Assembly (NCBI RefSeq): GCF_037975245.1
Contig: NC_092565.1
Span: 11,028,499-11,092,498 of the forward strand
DNA: 64,000 nucleotides
Source: Apostichopus japonicus
Taxonomy: Eukaryota > Echinodermata > Holothuroidea > Aspidochirotida > Stichopodidae
Reading direction: 5' to 3'
This document shows, piece by piece, positions 37,989 through 49,396 of this stretch. The translations under genes and the position numbers were made by a program. Numbering within the stretch: the stretch's first letter is position 1; every line of letters begins with the position of its first letter. The notes beneath the pieces are model-generated. The model made no database searches. It was not told the origin of the DNA and saw only the letters and a program-made list of their open reading frames with translations.

Positions 37989-39363
37989 TGTTTGATGGCG
38001 ATCGCTTTTCGGCCTTCTGGCTTAGATTATGTGTAGAATCTGTGTCTACGGGAATTTGCCCAATTTGCATAAATGTCACGTTAAACGTGTACCCTCGCAT
38101 TAGTTGAATTTTACTTGTTTCTCACGGTTTGTAGTAGTAAATATTTCTGTGTCTCATGATATCACGTAACAATTAATGACGTGTATACCCCGTTTCAAAG
38201 ATGCGACGAACGTAGATTGAATTGTGATATGACGTAATGTTAGAAAAGAACCAATCACGAAATAGCAATCTTGACGGATAACTTGGTATTTCTAAATGTT
38301 TCCGATTTAAAATGATAACATTTATCGTAAATGTCATAATAAACCATCTCAAATAGTTGAAACAAGCATTTTGAGGAAGAATTTTACTTATATTAAGCTA
38401 TTTTTGTGGTACAATTTACTGTGACTGGTTACGTGACAATACAGGCTGGATGAGAGTACTGGGTGACTGTTATTAACAAGCATCATGTGTAGCATCATGT
38501 TCTCCTTCTGTTATATTTCGTGGTAGATACCTGACGGGGATCACAGCCTTGAGACAAGGGGACTGGGGTTGAGAACGGGTCAGTCGGTTCTTTGCTTGGT
38601 GCCCTGGTTCTTTTCCTGGTGAGTTTTCTTAAAAGTATATTATTATGTTCCCATTCTAGGTGGAATCGAGGTACACACGAGACGATGATCACAAAGTCAC
38701 AGTCTTGACACAAGGGAACTGGGGTTAAGAGCAGATCAGTCGGTTCGCTTTTCGGCCTTCTGGCTAAGATCATGTGCATAAATGTAAATGGTGTACCCTC
38801 GCATTAGTTGAATTTTACTTGTTTCAGGGGACCAAGTGGCACCCATGTATGCTTCAGTACACTGGGGACCAAGTGACACCCATGTATGCCTCAGTACAAT
38901 GGGGAGGAAGTGGCACCCTGAATGCTTCAGTACACTGGGGACCAAGTGGCACTTATGTATGCTTCAGTACACTGGGGACCAAGTGGCCCCCTGTAGGCTT
39001 CAGTACACTGTGGACCAAGTGACACCCATGTATGCTTCAGTACACTGGAGACCAAGTGGCCCCCTGTATGCTTCAGTACACTAGGGACCAAGTGAAACCC
39101 ATGAATGCCTCAGTACACTGCGGACCAAGTGGCACCCATGTATGCTTCAGTACACTGGGGACCAAGTGGCCCCCTTGTATGCTTCAGTACAATGGGGACG
39201 AAGTGGCCCCCTGAATGCTTCAGTACACTGGGGACCAAGTGGCACTTATGTATGCTTCAGTACACTTGGGACCAAGTGGCCCCCTGTATGCTTCAGTACA
39301 CTGTGGACCAAGTGGCACCCATGTAGGCTTCAATACACCCCTAACCCTAACCCTAACCCCTAA
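37989..39363. repeat. Partial satellite unit 9 (left half only, array end)
   Basis: Carries modules B and C and the left half unchanged. Its 37-bp array (38827-39338) is rearranged and about 72 bp longer than in unit 1. It then has only three CCCTAA (39339-39356) and one CCCCTAA before single-copy DNA starts with CGGTACAG. The right half, module A and the terminal subrepeats are absent, so the array breaks inside the telomeric tract. Confidence 0.93.
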
Positions 39364-41280
39364 CGGTACAGTTTGTACAGATTTGAGCACTGAAAACCCC
39401 ATGTGTTTAGAAAATCATTACTCGAGATAGGAATACACTAAATAGCTTCCCATAGCTTTATTTTGCACATAAGACAGCCTGCATCAACAAACAACATTTT
39501 CCGAGGGGGTCACATGGACCTTTTTTTTTTTTTTGTCTATAAAGATTTGTTTACATTCAAAAAACCGGTCGTTTTGAGCTTTTTTTCAAAAAAATCGTGA
39601 GAACAGTGAAAACTTTCAAGTCAACTGACCCTATCTCATACAACTAGCTAAGACATACAAAGAATCAAATCAGGAGCCTCACAGACATATGTATAGAGAT
39701 GGCTCTATATTTGGGGAAAATATGTCAAAAAATGACGTTTTTCTGTCTAAGTTAGGGCCAAAACACGGTCAAATTTCCGATATTATTTCTCCAGAAAGCC
39801 TCACCCTACAGAGTAGATTTTTAGCTCTCCAGAAGCGCCACACTGAAACGCCTGGCTATATAGAAACGATCAGAGCCTTGGAAACGATTTAGCAATAGCG
39901 CCTCCACTTTGTGAGTAATCCCTAGCAATTCAACTCGAGCATTTCTACGGTAGAATTTCGGTCAACCACAGTTGATATGCTTCGTGTAGTGTGTGATGAA
40001 CGGACTCACGTAATTGAAACGGTAACTATTTAGCACATATTATCATGGCTAAATACTTCTAAGAGGCGTTAGACCTTCTTTTTATGGGCAATTTGACCAT
40101 CCAGCCGTTGGAGGAAGAAGATTCTGACTATGAAATCCTGATATGGTAAGCCACACTGTATGTACTATGTATTGTGTATACATGTACTGTCGTAGCGCAA
40201 TTGGTATATATGACTTACCGTTACGCTTGACTACCATTGTATTACATAATACATGTAGGTCAAGTAGTTTGGAGAGAGGGGGGAAAAATCAGTCATATTC
40301 CTCACATTCAAACATCAAATTATATTTTACTTATGAAATAACATGTCTTGAACTCATCAATCTATCAAAAGTCCAGCAGATTTCATCAAAATAATTTCAA
40401 ATGGGCAAAAAATGTACAGTGTTTGTATCATAACTGATTTGCATATTTACATATCTAATTAGCTCAATTATAAAAAAAAATTATAAAAATTAAAATCTCA
40501 TTTCAATACCAATCTGTCAGTACTTGGGTCTCTATTGACAAAAATGAACAGATTTTAAGTAATTACAATGTGTAAATATTTTCCCCAAGGAACAATGATA
40601 TGACGTGGAAATTGTAATACTGGGCTACTCTACTTTAACTATCAGCATTAAGTAATTTTGACCATCATTTATGAAGATAAAAATTTACAACTGTTACCTC
40701 CAACTTTATGACGGGCATAATATTAGCTTTGATTACTGGTTTATAAAAAGACTGATTACTGTAACAAGTAACGCCCAATCGTAACTTAAGTGCGGCACTT
40801 CTGTTTTAGTAAAAAGGTTTTCAAAGTTATTGTTTGTATATGTAAGGCCTAGCTTATTAATTTACATTCCCTCCAATGAAACACATAAATTATGAAAATA
40901 AAGCCGACCTGTTCCCTCCTGAAGTTGTTATTTACTTCCGTTGCATTCGCAATGCAGAGGGAGTCTACAATTTCATCCATCCTTCCTTTTTTTCCGTTGC
41001 TAAATGTAACGATAAAATAAAGTTATTGCAAACGTGTGTATGGCACGAGAAAGGTTTACGAAGCGGATGTGTCAACAGCTGAAGACTCTTGTAATAGAAC
41101 TGTCCCCCTCGAAACACATAATAGATGACTTGCAATTTGTCGGTGTTGTCTGCAAAAAATGTGGTTTGATTATGCAATAACCACACGCGGCGTGGAGATA
41201 GACCTTCATGATGACCCTCTATGCATATTGTTTTGCAAACACGCCTTGGAAACATGCCTTGGATACAGGGTGGTAGCGTC
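39364..41280. other. Single-copy DNA between array and right 22-mer minisatellite
   Basis: AT-rich, with T-run 39523-39534. A forward open frame at 39689-39892 and others below 85 codons show no recognisable domain or convincing splice sites. No similarity to the array core was noticed. Confidence 0.5.
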
Positions 41281-41565
41281 TCCATTTTGGAGTAGTAGCA
41301 CCTTCCGTTTAGGGTAGTAGCGCCACTAATTGACAGTAGCATCGCCGCCTGTAGTAGTAGTAGCATCGCCGCCTGTAGTAGTAGTAGCATCGCCTATTTA
41401 GAGTAGTAGCACCACCTTTTTACAGCAGCATCGTTACTTAGGAGTAGTAGCACCTCCTGTTAAGAGTAGTAGCACCTCCTGTTTAGAGTAGTAGCACACT
41501 CCTAATAAGAGTAGTAGCACCCCCTGTTTAGGGAAGTAGCACCTCCTGTTTAGGGTAGCTGCCTT
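41281..41565 (+). repeat. 22-23-bp minisatellite, right flank of array
   Basis: About 12 imperfect copies of the family seen at 10468-10776, in the same orientation. Shared variants are seen in the same order on both sides: GGGTAGTAGCGCCACTAAT, then CAGCAGCATCG, then CTTAGGAGTAGTAGCACC. This indicates a common origin of the two flanks. A minus-strand open frame through it (about 40965-41390) is a by-product of the repeat. Confidence 0.85.
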
Positions 41566-42080
41566 ATTTAGGCCTAGGCTGAGCTATGCTTATGTATTAA
41601 CTTTTAAAGCCTAGCTCAGACCTAAGTTAGTTTTACCTTTAGCATTAGTGAGGCCCTAGCCGTGTGAAACAAATTTATGCCTACTGTGCCTGCATGTATA
41701 TGTTTTTTGTCAATGTCATGAATTGAAATGGTCTAAGACCAAAAGGATCAATAAAGTTAGGCATTATTTTAAGAATTGCAGCCCAGTTCATCCATACTAG
41801 TAATACTATACTACTACAGTATTACTAGGCTACCCTGGTGTGTTCTTTTAAAATTGTCAATGTATTCTATATATTCTATATATGGATTATGGGGCCTATA
41901 GGCTAGCCCTGTGTGGAATAATCAATAAGAAACAGAAAGACTAGCTTGATCCAATGATTTAATTGGAAGAAAAAGACCTTAAACATGGCAAAGTGATTGC
42001 ATGCCATCATATCTGTTACTTTGTTAGCTTATAGTCATACTAAACAGGTCTACCATTGGCTAACAGTAACACTAACATGC
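41566..42080. other. Non-coding, nothing firmly recognised
   Basis: Contains an isolated AATAAA at about 41750 without an upstream coding exon that I can support. Confidence 0.4.
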
Positions 42081-42081
42081 A

Positions 42082-42300
42082 GACAGGGACGTAGCAAAGG
42101 CCTGATGATTTGGGGGGGGGGGGGGTGCAGTGGCGGAAATTCCAACTGGATGGGTTTTGAAGCCAGAAAATTCCGACTGCTGCCTTGTACCCCCCTCCCC
42201 CCCCCCCCCTGCGCTACTCATCAACAATACGGTCAGTGTCAGTCAGACACCCCATCTTTCAAAAGCTATGTTAATGTAACAAAGGGGGGGGGGGGAATAT
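42082..42300. repeat. Poly-G/poly-C low complexity, possible small inverted-repeat element
   Basis: GGGACGTAGC followed by a G-run (about 42111-42125) is mirrored about 100 bp later by a C-run and GCGCTAC. A second G-run lies at about 42283-42294. This may be a short fold-back element. No target duplication was established. Confidence 0.35.
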
Positions 42301-42738
42301 CAACAAATAATATTAAACAGTGCTTAGCCAATGTACTTTATGAAGCATTTCTAATTGTGATTTGAATGGTTTCATTCTCATCTTTCCAGCGGAGGGCTTG
42401 GTGGTATACAAAAACGTTCATTTCATTTAAAGTTATGTGGTCATTAATTAAGAGCACCTCTTTTTTGTTGAAATTAAAAGTTATTGAATAAAGAGGGTAT
42501 TAATCAATTGTGATGAATGCTTGGTGAATTTGTGTAATGATGACTTAGTGACTATATATTTGTAATCTTTGCAACATCACCCAAACATTGTTGTTACTGT
42601 TTATTACTATGTGCCTTAAAGTTTCATTTGCTTTGTTTAATGATTCTATAGAATTTCTTTCTCTTATTAGCATCACTTAGGCTGTCATCTCTGTTATATA
42701 ACTTTTGTATGAAGAAATCATTTTATTGTATGCAACTT
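42301..42738. other. Non-coding, nothing recognised
   Basis: AT-rich, no coding signal. Confidence 0.4.
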
Positions 42739-42801
42739 AATGTGACCTTATGCGACCTGATGTGACCTAATGCGACCTAATGTGGCCTTATGTGACCTGA
42801 C
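42739..42801. repeat. Short tandem repeat, ATGTGACCT type
   Basis: About six copies of a 10-11-bp unit alternating ATGTGACCT and ATGCGACCT. Confidence 0.75.
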
Positions 42802-43259
42802 TATGAAAGAGGCTGTAAAAACTGGCATATCTTTGTTCTTGACATGTTTTAATATGTGAATCAGAGTTTATTGTGGACCTGCCAGGCATTACAAAATCTC
42901 AATCAGTCAATTATACATTACTGTTAAGGTCTAAACACGTCACTAATCTGACTGATTCCACAGGGAATGTGAAAAACACAACATAACGACATCAGTTTTT
43001 CAAATCTTGCAAATGCTTTATCTCTGCTGTTTAGCAACCAATTAATAATCATCAACGACATATGCAGGTTTCACATATTTATAGTCATGCAGGAGGATGT
43101 ATTCACAGGTAGAATTTGAAACATCTTATATTTTGAATTGAAAATGTTATAAACTATTATTTGGTAAGAGCGATTGGAATATAGTGATGGGTGCAATGTG
43201 AAAAGCAGTGTGATGTGACAATAAATAAATTCACTTTGACACAGGCTGTCCTGAAATCA
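42802..43259. other. Non-coding, nothing recognised
   Basis: AT-rich, no coding or repeat signal beyond background. Confidence 0.4.
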
Positions 43260-43850
43260 CCATCGACCTCAACAACGGTCTTCTTGCACTAAATGTGATA
43301 GAAACATCAGCATATTAAATATGACATCTGTCCTTGTTGAAATATTGTGTAAAACATGGTTTCCACAATTTGACCCTGGTGAGCTCAAAGAACCATTGAC
43401 ATCCGCCCACAACATCAGGCTTCTTGTACTCAATGTGGTACAATCACATACCAAATATGCAATCTGTACAAGCTTCCCTTGTGATGTTAAACTAAGGAAG
43501 GTGTATTAGTGTAAGGAGACAGGTCAGAGGGGAGTGAAGAAAATGTTTGGCATATGTTGACTACAAATGACCTTTGACCTCCACCAAAAGCAATAATAGG
43601 CACCTTAAATTTGATATCGTACATTTCCAAACGCCTTCATACCAAGTATGAGGTCTGCCCAAGCTTCCCTACTTGAGATATCCTGTTTACACATTGTTAC
43701 AATTCGACCACTGGTCGAATGACCTTTCACAAAAAATAAAAGGCTTCTTGTACTCAATGTGGTACTTCTACACACCAAACATGAAATTGACCTGACCTTC
43801 CCTTCATAAGATATCATGTTTACAAGCTGGATGTCACAAACGCACACATA
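43260..43850. repeat. Diverged tandem repeat, about 150-bp monomers
   Basis: About four weakly similar copies. Shared words are CTTCTTG(T/C)ACT, AATGTG(G/A)TA, ACCAAATATG or ACCAAGTATGAGG, CAAGCTTCCCT and GAGATATC. The style is that of dispersed non-coding repeats of marine invertebrates. Open frames here are chance. Confidence 0.55.
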
Positions 43851-44064
43851 TATACATAATCCATCATGAATGCAAAAGTTACGATTTTCATCAAAACCCA
43901 AAATATCAGACCTGTATTATTAAGAGGTTATTTAGCAAATATGAATTGATTAATGTGTGGTATATAAAATCAATATTTTATGCAGTGTGTCATGACTACA
44001 AACTTACTGTTGTATGATTTGGTTTTGATTTGATTATATAATGGGCTGATCTGGTTTCATTTGT

Positions 44065-45242
44065 AGGGCCATTCTCGGTCACGTGTGTGACGGAAAAATG
44101 GGGAGATTTGCACTTTACCACTAAGTAACTACTTTTAGGTAAAGAAAGTTGGGTTGATTGTAGTACTTAAGTATGCACTAGGGGATTCTTTTAAAAAACC
44201 ATATAGCTTAGCCAAAATCAGAACATTCATGTGCTGGCAGAGGTCATATAAAGGTCGGTCACGTGTGTGACGTGAAATGAAACTGGCTTTTTTGCACAAA
44301 AAAACATTGGCAAATTCCTCAGTTTCTAGCAGGGCTGGATAACACTAATTTCTCATGTTAATTTCTACCTTAATGTGTTTCCATTCTAACAAGACATTTT
44401 ACCTCAATATTTCACTTCTTAAAATTAGCATAATACTACATAAAAAAAATCCGGTCACGTGTGTGACATTGTTGGGTCACGTGTGTGACATTCTGATTTT
44501 CAGTCAATAGTGTGCAATTTTTGCAGTGCTTATGTTGACTCTAGTAATAACCACAGAACAGCACTGATGTTGATATTACATAGTAATTACTTTAAAACAG
44601 TTTTACTGCCATGATTTGGAGGGTCACGTGTGTGATATTGTTGGGTCACGTGGGTGACATTCTGCATTTTCATGGATAAATGTCACACACGTGACCATCG
44701 GTCACGTGTGTGACGACTAATTAAAGGCTAGTAATTAATCGTAGGAATAATTATTTGACTGGATATTTTGCAGAACTAACAGTCTGTACCAAGAACGGTT
44801 GCATATCAAGTGTGGACATCATAAGGCACATTAGTTACTTTTTATGAAAACTTTTGCCCTATTTTGGTCACGTGTGTGACATCAAAATTATGCTAATTAG
44901 CAGCCATTATTAAAGCAGAATTGAAGATCAGGAACATTTGCTTTAGGAATGAAATAAATTAACCCTATACCTGCCTCCATGTGATAGTTGATAACTGAAA
45001 TGTTATTTCTAGATACAGTACTCATGTAGAAAAAACAAATATACAGTTAAAAACTACAAATTTTGGCTAAAACTTACAATAATGCAAATTTATGCAAATT
45101 AGTATGTTATGGTTGTAATTTTAATGAAAAAAATATGAAACAGCAAACTTGAGGCATCCCTCTAAAACAAAAAGTGTAACATTTGACCCTGATGAACACT
45201 TTAGTTTCTTCATGCCAGTTTCATTTTCCAGAGAATGGCCCT
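44065..45242. mobile_element. Non-autonomous TIR element with nine GGTCACGTGTGTGAC motifs
   Basis: The termini AGGGCCATTCTC (44065-44076) and GAGAATGGCCCT (45231-45242) are perfect 12-bp inverted repeats. The inverted identity may extend outwards by TTG(T/C). The interior has no transposase. It holds nine copies of the near-palindrome GGTCACGTGTGTGAC at 44077, 44257, 44453, 44475, 44622 (last base T), 44644 (one G), 44682 (minus strand), 44700 and 44866. The first copy touches the left TIR. Each contains CACGTG. Such motif clusters could be transposase-binding subterminal repeats. A clear target duplication was not found, so the superfamily is unassigned. Confidence 0.7.
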
Positions 45243-45365
45243 GCAATATCTATCATTCGTTTGGCTTAAGTTGATCATACTTTGAAGAAGTATAAAGAAG
45301 AAAAAACAATATTGTTTTTTATTTCAGATAAAAAACACTATCCACTATAGGTAAGACCTTCTTAG

Positions 45366-45628
45366 GTGAGGCTGGTGGAAAAGAAAGGTCTTCTCAACTC
45401 TGATGATATAGTCCTCATGAATTATGGGAGAAGGTGTTACAGGCCTATCCAAAATTATGAGATGGTGGAGGCTTTGAATACCTGAAAGCTAATGCTCCCA
45501 ACACACTGCTGGATGCTATTCCATATCCAGCGAGGGGATCTGGTAAACAGCAAATGAAGTCAATCTGTGGAAAGGCACCTATCTATCTAAGACCAATCCA
45601 GCGTGACCTGAGCCTTGAAAAAGTGGAT
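45366..45628 (+). pseudogene. Exon 1 seen of gene B, one-base frame break
   Basis: The acceptor is TTCTTAG and the donor is GTGAGT. The frame reads from VRLVEKKGLLNSDDIVLMNY through GRRCYRPIQNYEM. It then continues one base out of register as GGFEYLKANAP, followed by LLDAIPYPARGSGKQQ and ending LEKVD, phase 0. Both halves look strongly protein-like and are joined at GGTGGAGGC (about 45450), where a G seems missing. It is the N-terminal domain of an unrecognised protein. The break is either a real mutation or a homopolymer consensus error. Confidence 0.6.
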
Positions 45629-46247
45629 GTGAGTAAATAGTATTGATGTTAGGAGAACAGGGACAGATTATATCAAATGTTTGTGTTAAATGTAATCATC
45701 ATAGTGGAATATATGAAATTGAAACAGCTGTTCTGATTATCGTGTAACACTATTTTGTAGTACTTGAGTCCAGACTGAGACCAGAATCCAGACTCAGTAT
45801 GTCTTTGACCCGGTATTGTCTAACACTGGGGATCCCTGGACTCTGAATTAAGTTTAAGTCCAGGCGAGTCCATCCATGGGTGGATCATAAGGATGGATAT
45901 AATGGTTCCATTAACATTATTATCAGTGCTCAAACATAATTTAAATTATCAAATGTGAGTTATGCATGTTTTCTGTAGCTATATATAACGGTTGAGCAGC
46001 AACTGTAGGTATGGCACTACATTCTTCAATACATTTGACTCACCACCTCCTAACAAATTCATATTACCACCTTTCTTCTTCCTCTTCCTAGATTGAACAT
46101 AAGAAAATAACAATAGAGAAATTTCTGTACACAGTATCATACATATAACATAGGGTGATATAGGAAACAAGCCGCAGTCTTTATTAGTTTAATTGAGAAT
46201 AAAATGTGTAAGGAAATTTACAACAATGGTCAAATTTTAGAAGTAGA
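45629..46247. other. Intron of gene B, left part
   Basis: No coding is seen. Short open frames only. Confidence 0.4.
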
Positions 46248-46255
46248 GTTAGAAA

Positions 46256-47250
46256 CATAGGCGTACGGGACCATTTCGGTTTGGGGGGGGCAGAAACTTT
46301 TGTGCCCGAAAGTGCCTGTGACACTATCTAAGCGGAGCGCCACCATTGGTTGGCACGTAGCGTACAAGAAATTTTTTGGCAAAATATGCCTCTCAGATTG
46401 CCGGAAATGGCACTTCTGAGGCCTTGCAAGTTGCATCTAAACATTCTTTATTTAATAATCTCACGTTTAGAAATTTACACTTCCCCAAAAATTTGGTAAA
46501 TTAGAAGAAGAAAAAATGGTAAAATCCCTTTGAAGGGAAAATAGGACAGTATATTTTTTAAGCCCCTATTTAGTTACGGTATTTATTATTTTAACACAGT
46601 ACTCAGCTACCTCCAGAAAAATATACATTGTAGGCGGGAAAATGTCGCTGTGTCGGGTGAGACTGCAATTTGTCTCACAAAAAAAGTATAAAATATAACA
46701 AAGAATATGATAAACCTGTACTTTAAGGCTTGTAGGCACTCCCTCCCCCCCACCATCCATGAAAAAGAAAATGTTTCTTATATACACTCATGTCGGGGAT
46801 GTCCAGGTATACAGTTGACTAGTTAGAAAAAATGTTACTGCGGTTTTTTCACTTCAGAGACTGCTAATCTCCATGCATGCTTGTCACCACGATTGTGAGC
46901 GGCGTTCCCTGTTAATAATTTTGGGCGATAGTGCAAAAAGCGTGGTAGCCCAGATGAGCTGCGCTTACGGTGGTGTTACACGGAAATATTCGGGCATCAT
47001 GATGCTAAATAAAGAAAATCATTAGGCCTATATTAATATTAATGTCACAAAACAAATAACACAGAAGGCTCTCCACGGAATTGTCGGGCAAAAATATGAA
47101 AAAGATTCGGGCAAGCTACTGCATATTTATATATATATTTGTTTTCTCCTCTTAGGCTGCCTGAATTTTTCAGGACTTTTGCCCGAATTTCTTGTCCTCT
47201 GGAAATTTGGGGGGCAGTCTGCCCCCCCCCCCCCGCCTCGTACGCCTATG
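46256..47250. mobile_element. hAT-like MITE with 8-bp target duplication
   Basis: The terminal inverted repeats are CATAGGCGTACG (46256-46267) and CGTACGCCTATG (47239-47250). They are flanked by identical 8-bp direct repeats GTTAGAAA at 46248-46255 and 47251-47258. An 8-bp duplication and TIRs starting CA fit hAT, though other 8-bp superfamilies are possible. The ~1-kb interior has poly-G near the left end and poly-C near the right end, and no transposase frame. It lies in an intron of gene B. Confidence 0.85.
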
Positions 47251-47258
47251 GTTAGAAA

Positions 47259-47858
47259 GCAGGCAATGACAAGGCAAAACCATTACTGAGGCAGAGAAAA
47301 AAGTGAAGTGTACATATAAAGGGCTGATACGAGGGTCAAGAGACATAGGAGAATGTTTTGGAGGAGTATATTGCTAAGAGTCCGAATGGCATTGATGTAC
47401 TGAAGAAGAAAATTGATGTTAAAATAAGAGGAAAGTGTAAGTAAGGACACTGTGACTGTAAGTGTTGTCCCAAATGTACAAAAGAAGAACATTAGTGTCC
47501 CTAAATGTTCTGAAGATGCATACTGACTCAACCTGATGTAAGTCTATATAAAGTTAGAGTCATAAATATGTCAAACATTTGATGTATAGCCACTTCGCAT
47601 ATGTAAACTTGATCACTTAACATCTGAACAATAGGATTAATGACTGAACTAATAGCCATCAATATTTTCAGATGCTCCTTTACAAATGTTAGTGATTTTA
47701 GTGATATACCAGGATCAAAAGTACTTAATTGACTATGCTATGTTCAGGACAATCCCGTCCAAGTAACAGTACACACTGAACTGTACATATACCATGATGT
47801 TATTGGTGTGTGACACCCAAACAGGATGAATTTAATTTGTGTTCATTTCACTTAACAG
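47259..47858. other. Intron of gene B, right part
   Basis: No coding is seen. It ends in a TTTCACTTAACAG acceptor. Confidence 0.45.
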
Positions 47859-47966
47859 ACATCAATGGCAGATTTGAATCATCTCCAAGAGAAGTGCTTG
47901 CTCTGCCGCCATCTTTTTTCCACAAACAGAATTGCGGAAGCATGTGGAACAGTGCAAAACTGACAG
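47859..47966 (+). pseudogene. Exon 2 of gene B, UBZ4-like zinc finger, one-base insertion
   Basis: Joins in phase 0 to the previous exon and reads MADLNHLQEKCLLCRHLFST, then NRIAE. After one extra base (G at about 47940) it continues HVEQCKTD. CLLC with H and C at spacing C-x2-C-x11-H-x3-C is the Rad18/UBZ4-type ubiquitin-binding zinc finger pattern. The second half of the finger is out of frame as assembled. Donor AG|GTATTT, phase 2. Confidence 0.6.
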
Positions 47967-48311
47967 GTATTTTTTTTCTCCAAATTTGCATTGCTAAATA
48001 ATGATTTGAAGGAGGAAAGAAATATTTGGGGGGAAAAAATTAAAAAAAGGAAACTGTCTTTTATAAAAAATTCAAATGATGAATATTAATACTGTCTTTA
48101 GGATGACCAGTTAGGGTCATTAATTCCAGTCTATTTCTCTGAATATTTTGACTTCATCTGATCAATGCACTGTTTGAATTTTACAGATACAGTAGTCTCT
48201 GACATAGTCAGGACTTTACCCATACTATTTACTAACAAACGGACTAAATGTGGAAGGTTTAAAAGTAGAAAGTGTTGTTATAACAGCAAGTTTCATTCTT
48301 CATCCTTCTAG

Positions 48312-48404
48312 CTCCTCTTGATCAGCGTCTGTGTCTGTGTCGGCAACAGCAGCTTCGTTGTCAATGCGATCCTTTGCAATGACTACCTCAACAGCCAAAT
48401 CTTT
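48312..48404 (+). pseudogene. Exon 3 of gene B, Ser/Thr/Ala-rich linker with in-frame TGA
   Basis: The acceptor is CTTCTAG and the donor is GTGAGT. In the phase required by exon 2 (incoming two bases) and by exon 4 (outgoing two bases) it reads SS, a TGA stop at 48319-48321, then SASVSVSATAASLSMRSF and AMTTSTAKS. The phase fit on both sides argues that this is the true frame and that TGA is a lesion. An antisense frame is also open but lacks splice sites. Confidence 0.45.
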
Positions 48405-48528
48405 GTGAGTTTTGTGCTATTCAATTGAGATACATCATTTTATACATAGCTTCATCTTTTATCTTTCTGCTTAGTATGCTTACAGTTAGTTCATCATGAC
48501 ATTTTCCATTAACACCCTGGGTTCCACA

Positions 48529-49119
48529 TGTAAATCAATATAGATTTCTTTATGCCGTATTCCTGTAATCCAAAGATTATTCAACGCAGAAGAAATGTTG
48601 AGTCGATTCGTGGTTTATTAGCTTTGATATCTTGTAACTATCTGGTAATCTTTTAATCTGTTAATCTGCTAATCTGTCAATCTGTCAGTCTGTTAATCTG
48701 TCAGTCTGGTAACTAAATAAATAAAAACGAAACATACGTTTGTATTTAAACAATCAGGAAATCGATTAATGAATAAGTCAATTATTGAAGAATAAATACA
48801 TAAATCCAAATCATACAGAATAAATAATCATGTATGCAACAAATATACAACGTTATTAAATAAAAACACAACTTACATAAAATCTTTGGTTTAACACTGG
48901 AAAATACTTCTTGCTTCAATACGTTCTTGATATCGACTGAACTCAAATTACGGTAAATGAACGTAAAGACAGAACCAACGAAAACAACAAATTTCAAACA
49001 CATACTCACGCACGCACGCACACTCGCACAAACACGCACACGCGCAGTAGCACTGCAACTTTACATGACGCACACTTCGTAACAATACACAAACAACACA
49101 TCGTGTGAGCGCGTTTACA
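48529..49119 (-). repeat. BEL 3' LTR
   Basis: Begins and ends with the TGTAAA/TTTACA inverted pair. It contains octamer-like repeats (TAATCTGT, TCAATCTG, about 48657-48708) and a GCACGCACGC-rich patch near 49010-49045. The CDS-like frame at 48782-49039 is chance. Confidence 0.95.
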
Positions 49120-49128
49120 CTCCCCCCT
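49120..49128 (-). other. Polypurine tract of BEL element
   Basis: On the minus strand AGGGGGGAG lies immediately upstream of the 3' LTR, the expected place for the plus-strand primer. Confidence 0.8.
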
Positions 49129-49396
49129 GTTAAATCATATGGATTTTACACACATTTACAACCAATCAAACAATTTAGTACACTGAGACAAAGTAATATA
49201 TATTCAAAGAAAAATCAACAATGAGACTAATCAGACATTCTCTTTACAATACACAATTTCGTAATCGGTCTTTTGAGTATTTTATTACGAACCTTAACCT
49301 CAACGCTTCTTACTTTCCCATCGCTACTCTTGAAAACTGTAATGATTCTAGCTAAAGGCCATTTTCCGCGTGGAATTGTTTCGTCGGTGAGGAGAA

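Noticed and set aside
10777-39363. A true chromosome end
   Set aside because: Non-repeated, partly coding DNA lies on both sides and tracts alternate with core DNA. A collapsed or chimeric assembly remains possible and is noted in the findings.
41997-42365. 122-codon forward open frame
   Set aside because: It runs through poly-G and poly-C tracts (Gly and Pro runs) and has no domain. Low complexity explains it.
48301-48420. A minus-strand acidic open frame opposite exon 3 of gene B
   Set aside because: It reads well but lacks splice sites and a start, whereas the forward frame fits the phases of both neighbouring exons.
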